DNA of 64,000 bases, from positions 434,001 to 498,000 of the forward strand of contig NZ_JAGFPE010000002.1 in NCBI RefSeq assembly GCF_025962655.1. Direction: 5' to 3'. A program made the position numbers and the translations under genes. Source of the DNA: Candidatus Symbiopectobacterium sp. NZEC151 (GTDB lineage Bacteria > Pseudomonadota > Gammaproteobacteria > Enterobacterales > Enterobacteriaceae). The notes beneath the pieces are model-generated. The model did no database searches and had not been told where the DNA came from. It was given only the letters and a program-made list of their open reading frames with translations. Within the stretch, counting starts at the first letter, position 1. Each line of letters opens with the position of its first letter. Shown one piece after another: positions 58,431-64,000 of this stretch.

Positions 58431-59090
58431 CGTGTTATCTCCGTTTATCTGGACATACGCCGCCAGCCCCAGCAGCGGCGATAAAACGAAATGTCCTGCA
58501 CGCAGATCGCCATACGCCTGTATCGCGATCCCGTCCCCCAACGTCAGCCGCTGCAAAGCAGAAAGCGGCAGCTCACACTCCCCGGCATAAAGCGCACACT
58601 GCAACGGCGGCAATGGGCCTGTGGGGATGTCATCAGGCACGATCAACGCATGCAGGTGCTTAAAACCAACGTCGGTATTGCCAAACAACACAGCCTGAAA
58701 GGCAACCTGTTCCACCTGCCAGGTAACGACGATGTCCCATTGTTCGGGCAGAATGCTACAAGGGCGTGGTGCCGCATTCTGCCGCACCATGCTGGCTTGG
58801 CACTGTGCCAGCAACGGCGACAACGCCCACTGCGCGATGTCCTCAAGCAATAGCGTATCCACCATTGCCACCTCAGCAGTGCCCAGCATTTGCTCGCACA
58901 GTGTCCGCCACCCGGCATCCTCCAGCCAAACGTGGCTCACCGCTGCGTCCTGCGCAAAAGAGAGCGCAATGACTACCCCGGTTTGAGCACGGGTCCAGGT
59001 TTGTAAGCCGAGATGCAATTCACCCGCGGTCACGCCCTCAGGAGGAAGATGCTGTGCCAGGCTCCACGCTTCCCGGGTCGTCCTTAACAT
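58113..59090 (-). CDS. sctQ: T3SS cytoplasmic sorting-platform (C-ring) protein SctQ (SsaQ type)
   Basis: A 325-residue protein of the SpoA/FliN-FliM family that forms the cytoplasmic sorting platform under the export gate. A variable N-terminal part is followed by two SpoA-like regions, the second in about residues 245-320 (LLVEVGQVTLTLGSLRTLQVGD core LLVEVGQVTLTLG). The start used is ATG 59090 (MLRTTREAW), inside the end of sctP; ATG 59114 is an alternative. An internal start with its own ribosome-binding site is described separately. Size is close to SsaQ (322). Confidence 0.9.
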   Translation of the reverse strand: MLRTTREAWSLAQHLPPEGVTAGELHLGLQTWTRAQTGVVIALSFAQDAAVSHVWLEDAGWRTLCEQMLGTAEVAMVDTLLLEDIAQWALSPLLAQCQASMVRQNAAPRPCSILPEQWDIVVTWQVEQVAFQAVLFGNTDVGFKHLHALIVPDDIPTGPLPPLQCALYAGECELPLSALQRLTLGDGIAIQAYGDLRAGHFVLSPLLGLAAYVQINGDNTMHCRALGAELENRAIDIPDQPTGAESMSVDLAALPQKLLVEVGQVTLTLGSLRTLQVGDTVAVNTEFSPEVTLKLNGRAIGKGALIGCGDRFLVQIRQWYLTAQD

Positions 59091-59439
59091 AGTCAACCTC
59101 CAGTACAACGGCATGTCCTGCCTCGCGCAAACGGGCGCAGAGCCAGGACGAAATAAGGCTCAACGTGTCGAACAGCTCGCGCTGAGACACCTGAATACAA
59201 AGATGAAGTTCACCGGCTCGCTCGCTGATCTCACACAGGATCACTTCCCCATCGCCAGTCACCATGCGATAACGCTGCCGGCGATGCGCATGCGGTGAAA
59301 GCGGAGAAGAGGCGCAATGCGTTGCCTTTTGGGCTATCAGTTGCATAAATTTCTGAGCGTCCATCGCGGTTTCCGCGTCGATCGCCTCCTGTTCCGGCAG
59401 CGTGTGCCACAGACTCCCTTCAATGCGTGTGGTACTCAT
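59038..59439 (-). CDS. sctP: T3SS protein SctP (SsaP type)
   Basis: A 133-residue protein whose position between sctO and sctQ and whose start (MSTTRIEGSLWHTLP) and core (RYRMVTGDGEVILCEISERAGELHLCIQVSQ, core GELHLCIQV) match SsaP of SPI-2 (124 residues). SctP proteins control needle length and substrate switching; the SPI-2 version is unusually short. ATG 59439 aligns with SsaP; an ATG at 59481 would overlap sctO. The 3' end overlaps sctQ by about 50 nt. Confidence 0.8.
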   Translation of the reverse strand: MSTTRIEGSLWHTLPEQEAIDAETAMDAQKFMQLIAQKATHCASSPLSPHAHRRQRYRMVTGDGEVILCEISERAGELHLCIQVSQRELFDTLSLISSWLCARLREAGHAVVLEVDYVKDDPGSVEPGTASSS

Positions 59440-59449
59440 GGATAGCGAC

Positions 59450-59833
59450 TCATCGTCTACAGCCTGTATCGTTGAGCACACTGTGCAGTTTTTCCTTTTT
59501 TTTCATGACAACATTCAGCGCTTGCCTTACCGCGTGTTGCTGGGCCAATACGGCTCGCTGTTCCTCAGACAACGCCATCTGGTTAGCCATCCACTGCTGA
59601 TCCTCATCGCGCAGTGCCATCAGTGTCTGCTTATGCGCCAGCAGTTCATCGCTGATGCGCGTGCCGGACCAGCCCAGCCAGGCGTTTCGTTTTTCTGCCA
59701 GCAACGCGCGATGGGTCGAACAGGTGTAGATATCCTGTTCCAGTTGACGAAGTTGAGAACGTTGCTGTGCCAGTTGTCGGCGCAAGGCGATTTCCCGACG
59801 CTGCTTGATAGCCAATAACGCCCGCAGCGTCAT
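59450..59833 (-). CDS. sctO: T3SS central stalk protein SctO (SsaO type)
   Basis: A 127-residue, highly charged coiled-coil protein (repeated R/Q/L heptads, e.g. RRQLAQQRSQLRQLEQDI). It ends with NVVMKKKEKLHSVL, similar to NALMKKKEKITMVL of SsaO (125 residues). SctO forms the stalk that links the SctN ATPase to the SctV ring, like FliJ. ATG 59833 overlaps the sctN stop (ATGA). Confidence 0.88.
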   Translation of the reverse strand: MTLRALLAIKQRREIALRRQLAQQRSQLRQLEQDIYTCSTHRALLAEKRNAWLGWSGTRISDELLAHKQTLMALRDEDQQWMANQMALSEEQRAVLAQQHAVRQALNVVMKKKEKLHSVLNDTGCRR

Positions 59834-61152
59834 GGCGTGACCAGCGCACTTAGCCGTTGCAGTAACAGATCGCGATGACATGGTTCATTCTCCTGCTGTT
59901 GTAAAAACGCATTGATCGCCGCGTGCTTTTCAACCGCCAGATCGGCGAGCGGATCCTCACCCTGCTGATACTCTCCTACCCGTACCAGCAACTCGACATC
60001 GCGATATACGCTGAGCAAACGGCGTACCTGATGGGCCAGCGACAGGTGCATCTGGCTGGTGACATTCGGCATGGTGCGGCTCACGCTGGCGAGCACATCA
60101 ATCGCCGGGAAATGCGCCGCCTCGGCCAGCTGTCGCGACAGGACGATGTGCCCATCAAGCAGCGAACGCACCTCATCCGCCAGCGGCTCATTCATATCGT
60201 CTCCCTCCACCAGCACGGTGTAGAACGCGGTAATGCTGCCACAGCGCCCGTTACCACTGCGCTCCAGCAAACGCGGCAGCGCGGCAAACACGCTGGGGGG
60301 ATAGCTGCCTGCAACCGCACGCTCACCCGCCTCGATGGCGATTTCCCGCGCAGCGCGGGCGTAGCGCGTCAGTGAGTCTGCCATCAACAATACGCGTTTG
60401 CCCCGATCGCGAAACGACTCGGCAATGGTGGTCGCCACATACAGCGCGCGCATGCGCTCCAGCGGCGGCCTGTCTGAGGTGGCGACGACGACGACACAGC
60501 GACGTCGTGTCTCCTCGTCGAGCGAATGCTCTAAAAATTCCCGCACCTCGCGGCCACGCTCGCCAATAAGCGCCAGAACGATCACCTCGCAGTCTGCGCC
60601 GTGGCACAGCATGGAAAGCAAGGTGCTTTTCCCCACGCCCGCCGCCGCGAAAATCCCTATACGTTGCCCCTCACCGCAGGTGAGTAAGCTGTCTATCGCC
60701 CGCACGCCGGTTAGCACCGGGCGTTCGATAATCCCACGGACCAGCGCCGCCGGAGGTGGTGCGTCAAAATCGCGCCACGGCCCCGGCCACGTCTCATTGC
60801 CATCCAGCATCAGCCCAAGGCCATCAACGACCCGGCCCAGCAACGCATCGCCGACCGGAACCTGCTGGCGTCGTCTGAGCGGCCGCACCTTCTGGCCGCA
60901 AAACAGACCAACCGTGCTGGCGAAGGGAGATAACAGCGCATCATCGCCGTCTACCGCAACCACCTCGGCCAAGGTGCCGCCGGGTAAAATCTGGCAAAGT
61001 TCACCCATAAACACACCGGGCAACCGCACTTTCAACAAGGTGGCGCTGATGTGCAGCACCTGTCCCGTCATGTCGATGCCATCCGGCGGCTTACCGCACA
61101 ATGCCAGCCGTTGGCTCACCGCATCCACCAGAGAGGAAAACTCAGTCTTCAT
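59830..61152 (-). CDS. sctN: T3SS ATPase SctN (SsaN type)
   Basis: SctN strips chaperones from substrates and energises export. The 440-residue protein has the F1/V1-type fold: N-terminal beta barrel (about 1-75), nucleotide-binding domain with Walker A GVGKSTLL (AAAGVGKST) at about residue 165 and Walker [18 protein letters not shown] (core LLMADSLT), and a C-terminal helical domain. Very close to SsaN (433), with [15 protein letters not shown] and [20 protein letters not shown] blocks. ATG 61152 overlaps the sctV stop by 11 nt, with no sctL or invB-like gene between. Confidence 0.95.
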   Translation of the reverse strand: MKTEFSSLVDAVSQRLALCGKPPDGIDMTGQVLHISATLLKVRLPGVFMGELCQILPGGTLAEVVAVDGDDALLSPFASTVGLFCGQKVRPLRRRQQVPVGDALLGRVVDGLGLMLDGNETWPGPWRDFDAPPPAALVRGIIERPVLTGVRAIDSLLTCGEGQRIGIFAAAGVGKSTLLSMLCHGADCEVIVLALIGERGREVREFLEHSLDEETRRRCVVVVATSDRPPLERMRALYVATTIAESFRDRGKRVLLMADSLTRYARAAREIAIEAGERAVAGSYPPSVFAALPRLLERSGNGRCGSITAFYTVLVEGDDMNEPLADEVRSLLDGHIVLSRQLAEAAHFPAIDVLASVSRTMPNVTSQMHLSLAHQVRRLLSVYRDVELLVRVGEYQQGEDPLADLAVEKHAAINAFLQQQENEPCHRDLLLQRLSALVTP

Positions 61153-63202
61153 CATCGAGTAAGTGCTCGGGGTCCAGGTCAATACTGTGCACCACCTGGA
61201 TAAGGCAGTGCTCACCCACTTCCTGCCACGACAGCACCGCAATGTCGGCATGTTGTTGCTCTATGACCTTACGCAGGAAACGACGCACATCCACCGAGGT
61301 GACAATCACAAACTCACCGTGGGCCGTTTGTGCCTCGGCAATCAACTGCAATATCTCGGCACACTGTGCATGGCTCAACGCGGTATAGGTGCCCATTGCT
61401 GTCTGCCGAATAGACTCACGAATCACATTCTCCATCTCCTCCCCAATGCGCAGCACGCGTAGCGGCGTTCCTTCTGGCATCAGGCGATGTAAAATATGGC
61501 GTCGCAACGCGATGCGAACATATTCCGTTAGCATCTGGACATCTTTTTCCCGCGGTGCCCACTCAATCAGCGTGCCGAACACCAGACGCAAATCACGGAT
61601 AGAGACACGCTCCGAAACCAATCGCTGGAGCACCTCGGCAATTTTGTTGATGGGCATCTGCCGCTGTAGCTCTTTCACCAACTCGGCATAGCGTTTCTCC
61701 ATCGCATCCATCAGGTAGCGCGCTTCTTGCACCCCGATAAACTCTGCCATATGGTTCACCAACACCTTGTGCAACAACGCAACAAGGCACTGGTCACCGG
61801 TATACACCGTTTGCCCCGCCTGTTGCACACGTTGTCCCTCAGCCGCAGACAGCCATGCGATCCGCCCCATTCCCTGCGGCAACACCTGAGCCTCTGGCGT
61901 AGCAGCGGACGCATCCAATGCGGTGAACATCATGCAGGATGCTGCCAGGGGGAGCGTCAGCGAGAACACGGACTCCTGATAGACCAGCACCGCCATACTG
62001 TTCTCCGTCATTGAAGCATCAACGATGATGGAGACATCCGGCAGGGGGACACCCACGGTGTCAAACAGGGTTTTGCGCAGGGCATCAATCTCCAGTGAAA
62101 GAGACTCTGAATGCAGGCTCGGTGCAAGACGCAGCGTCAGAGGCTGTGCGCCCGGCACCATCAGATCGTCATCTGCGCTGCCCTGCGGCGCGGATACCGA
62201 CTGCGGATGCCGGGCGCGATACCACAGCAGCGCACAGGGCAATGCGGTAAGCACCGCCATAATGAAAAAGTAGATAAACGGGAAGCCGGGAATGACGGCA
62301 AACAGTAACATCACCACCGCTGCGAGGATCAGCGCCTGAGGCTGTTTCCCTAATTGCGCGCTCAGCTCACGCCCCAGATTTTGCCGTTTCTCACCCGGTA
62401 CGCGGGTGACGATAATACCGGCACTGAGCGAAATCAGCAGAGAGGGGATCTGTCCGCACAGGCCGTCACCGATGGAGAGCACGCTGTAGGTTTGCACCGC
62501 ATCCCCGAGCGACATGCCGTATTGCACCACGGCAATGGTAATGCCACCCAGAATATTCACCAGCACGACAATAATACCGGCGATGGCATCCCCTTTCACA
62601 AACTTCATGGCACCGTCCATCGCGCCAAGAAAACGGCTTTCATGCTGCACGTGCAGACGCAATTGGCGCGCCTGATCGGCATCGATCACCCCAGCGCGCA
62701 GATCGCCATCGATACTCATCTGCTTGCCCGGCATGCCATCGAGAGAAAATCGGGCGCTTACCTCGGCCACGCGCTCCGTGCCCTTGGTGATGACGATAAA
62801 TTGCACGATGGTGATGATGGCGAAAATTACCAGCCCCACCGTCAAGTTCCCCCCCACCATAAAGCGACCAAACGCGTCGATGATATCGCCCGCATCGTGC
62901 TGCAACAGCACCAGTCGCGAGGTGCTGATGGTCAGCGACAGCCGGTAAAGCGTGGTAATCAGCAACAGTGAGGGGAACACCGACAGTTCCAGCGGATCGT
63001 TGATGTAAATGGCAAACAGCAGCAGGATGATGGAAAAAGTCAGATTAATGGCGATCAGAATATCCACCACAAACGTAGGCAACGGCAGGGTAATCATGAC
63101 AATCGCCATGAGCATCACCAAGGCGAGAATAATATCTTGCCTGCCGGCGCACATTTGCAACCAGCGTTGGACGCTATCTTTTTTCATCACGTTGGTTTGC
63201 AT
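61142..63202 (-). CDS. sctV: T3SS major export apparatus protein SctV (SsaV type)
   Basis: A 686-residue export-gate ring protein. Eight membrane helices lie in the first 330 residues ([26 protein letters not shown] signature, core [49 protein letters not shown]), and a cytoplasmic domain of about 340 residues forms the nonameric ring. The segments shared with Salmonella SsaV (681) are nearly identical, e.g. [33 protein letters not shown] 63202 (MQTNVMKKD) has a GGAAAAAT upstream; longer frames to 63247 enter ssaM. Overlaps ssaM and sctN. Confidence 0.96.
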   Translation of the reverse strand: MQTNVMKKDSVQRWLQMCAGRQDIILALVMLMAIVMITLPLPTFVVDILIAINLTFSIILLLFAIYINDPLELSVFPSLLLITTLYRLSLTISTSRLVLLQHDAGDIIDAFGRFMVGGNLTVGLVIFAIITIVQFIVITKGTERVAEVSARFSLDGMPGKQMSIDGDLRAGVIDADQARQLRLHVQHESRFLGAMDGAMKFVKGDAIAGIIVVLVNILGGITIAVVQYGMSLGDAVQTYSVLSIGDGLCGQIPSLLISLSAGIIVTRVPGEKRQNLGRELSAQLGKQPQALILAAVVMLLFAVIPGFPFIYFFIMAVLTALPCALLWYRARHPQSVSAPQGSADDDLMVPGAQPLTLRLAPSLHSESLSLEIDALRKTLFDTVGVPLPDVSIIVDASMTENSMAVLVYQESVFSLTLPLAASCMMFTALDASAATPEAQVLPQGMGRIAWLSAAEGQRVQQAGQTVYTGDQCLVALLHKVLVNHMAEFIGVQEARYLMDAMEKRYAELVKELQRQMPINKIAEVLQRLVSERVSIRDLRLVFGTLIEWAPREKDVQMLTEYVRIALRRHILHRLMPEGTPLRVLRIGEEMENVIRESIRQTAMGTYTALSHAQCAEILQLIAEAQTAHGEFVIVTSVDVRRFLRKVIEQQHADIAVLSWQEVGEHCLIQVVHSIDLDPEHLLDDED

Positions 63203-63555
63203 AATTTTTCCAGAAATGTTCGCTGGCGACGGTGCAACCATAGCCATTGTTCCGCCACGCTGTCTGCCATTGGGGCACAGCTGATCACCATGCCTTGACG
63301 TAGCGTGAAAACACGCTGAGGAATACCCGCAAACCAGGCGGGATGGGCACGTTGCAGTGCAAGAACCAGTAACGCATTATCACACCAAGGATCCAGCAGA
63401 CATTGGCTGATATGCATGCGTCCCTGACGAAAGGTGAGGAAGGTTTGAAATCCTCGATCGACCCATTGCATTTCGGCAGAGGGCGGTTGTTCCGCCAGCT
63501 CGGCCAACTGTATAAAGCGCTGGATGTTTCTTTCGATGAACAGATCTAATGTCAT
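63187..63555 (-). CDS. ssaM: SPI-2-type T3SS gatekeeper partner SsaM
   Basis: A 122-residue protein, the same length as Salmonella SsaM and very similar at the N-terminus ([15 protein letters not shown] against ERNIQLFIQLAGLAE) and later ([27 protein letters not shown]). In SPI-2, SsaM, SsaL and SpiC form the pH-sensing gatekeeper complex that delays effector release until translocators are secreted. Because SsaM occurs only in the SPI-2 family, it fixes the type of this secretion system. ATG 63555 gives the family length. Confidence 0.9.
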   Translation of the reverse strand: MTLDLFIERNIQRFIQLAELAEQPPSAEMQWVDRGFQTFLTFRQGRMHISQCLLDPWCDNALLVLALQRAHPAWFAGIPQRVFTLRQGMVISCAPMADSVAEQWLWLHRRQRTFLEKLCKPT

Positions 63556-63611
63556 GATGTCTTTCCTCTCACGTCCGGTAACAGAATCCCAGAGAAGACA
63601 AGGAGGAGAAA

Positions 63612-64000
63612 TCAAGACAACACCTGATTACCCTTCAGTTTTTGCAGTACGGTAAGAATGCTTTCTCGCTGATCTTCATCGCTAAAACACGCATCCGGCA
63701 TCACTCTGAATTGCACATCCAGATAACGCACGATGTGCTTGAATACCGTTGCGCTGGGCGTCAACGAGGAAATTCGTGCGATAAGCCAATCCTCAAACAG
63801 CCAGCTTTCCTGTGTAATATCAATCAACAAGGTCAGGAGTGAATCGGCAGGTAATGGATAACGCTTTTCCTGTTCTTCACACTCCTGTTCCAGGCCCAGA
63901 AACAGCAACAAGCGCCGCAGGCGAACCAGTACCGTCGCCAACCTGGCTTGCTGAGCACCCCCGACAGACAGTGAGAGTTCAAACGCCGCCATTTGCAACA
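63612..64000 (-). CDS. C-terminal part of T3SS gatekeeper SctW (SsaL type), truncated by window edge
   Basis: About 128 residues of an open frame that runs off the right end. The sequence is a helical TyeA-like C-terminal domain (ITQESWLFEDWLIARISSL; LDVQFRVMPDACFSDEDQR). The gene order ssaL-ssaM-ssaV-ssaN of SPI-2 and the 56-nt spacing to ssaM identify it as the gatekeeper that holds back effectors before host contact. Full-length SsaL has 338 residues, so about two thirds lie beyond the window. Confidence 0.8.
   Translation of the reverse strand, partial: LQMAAFELSLSVGGAQQARLATVLVRLRRLLLFLGLEQECEEQEKRYPLPADSLLTLLIDITQESWLFEDWLIARISSLTPSATVFKHIVRYLDVQFRVMPDACFSDEDQRESILTVLQKLKGNQVLS

Overview
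This window is a chromosomal segment of a gammaproteobacterium of the order Enterobacterales. From 1 to about 43 kb nearly every gene has a close Escherichia coli counterpart in almost the same order: mltA, three initiator tRNA-Met genes, amiC, argA, recD-recB-ptrA-recC, ppdC-ygdB-ppdB-ppdA-thyA-lgt-ptsP-rppH, mutH, ygdQ, ygdR, tas, then yggN-yggL-trmB, mutY-yggX-mltC, ansP, speC and tRNA-Phe. The genus cannot be fixed from the sequence alone. The gene content would fit a pectobacterial, Sodalis-like or yersinial lineage, and the SPI-2-type secretion genes at the right end argue for a host-associated lifestyle.

Region by region. 0-3.1 kb: cell-wall enzymes mltA and amiC flank a tRNA-fMet triplet with its own promoter and terminator. 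3.5-6.5 kb: argA behind tandem ARG boxes, then a lineage-specific pair of exported proteins (a SUMF1-fold protein and an unknown). 6.5-18.4 kb: the RecBCD nuclease-helicase genes and pitrilysin on the minus strand, mostly with overlapping stop and start codons. 18.4-25.3 kb: four minor-pseudopilin-type genes, thyA, lgt, ptsP and rppH on the same strand. 25.3-26.0 kb: a non-coding DnaA-box cluster in the position of the E. coli replication-control locus DARS2. 26.0-29.1 kb: mutH, ygdQ, ygdR, tas. 29.1-32.4 kb: a stress-type pair (short-chain dehydrogenase and large catalase katE) that lies where E. coli has other genes. 32.7-42.3 kb: DNA repair, tRNA modification, cell-wall and transport or polyamine genes.

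The accessory region starts at tRNA-Phe (42,972). A P4-type integrase truncated in its middle sits directly downstream of the tRNA, the classical signature of an island integrated at a phe tRNA. It is followed by a divergent MFS exporter/AraC regulator pair, a very AT-rich lone ABC exporter, a stretch with gene debris, a stand-alone ClpP-like peptidase, a small exported protein, a cation-diffusion-facilitator-like protein that lacks canonical metal ligands, an orphan N-acetylmuramate PTS permease (murP without murQ), a chemoreceptor and a small helical protein. From 55.3 kb to the right edge runs the export-apparatus half of a type III secretion system, minus strand, in the order sctW(ssaL)-ssaM-sctV-sctN-sctO-sctP-sctQ-sctR-sctS-sctT-sctU. 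Gene order, protein lengths and the presence of ssaM identify it as the SPI-2 family. The operon continues beyond the right edge, where the needle, secretin, inner-ring, effector and regulator genes should lie.

The observations I rate highest are the SPI-2-type operon with an internal ribosome-binding site and start in sctQ (predicted 105-residue SctQ-S), the DARS2-like region, the CDF-like protein with substituted metal site, the 15-bp tandem coding-like repeat beside ppdA, and the tRNA-Phe island boundary. I did not find a clearly undescribed multi-gene system, CRISPR array or complete prophage.
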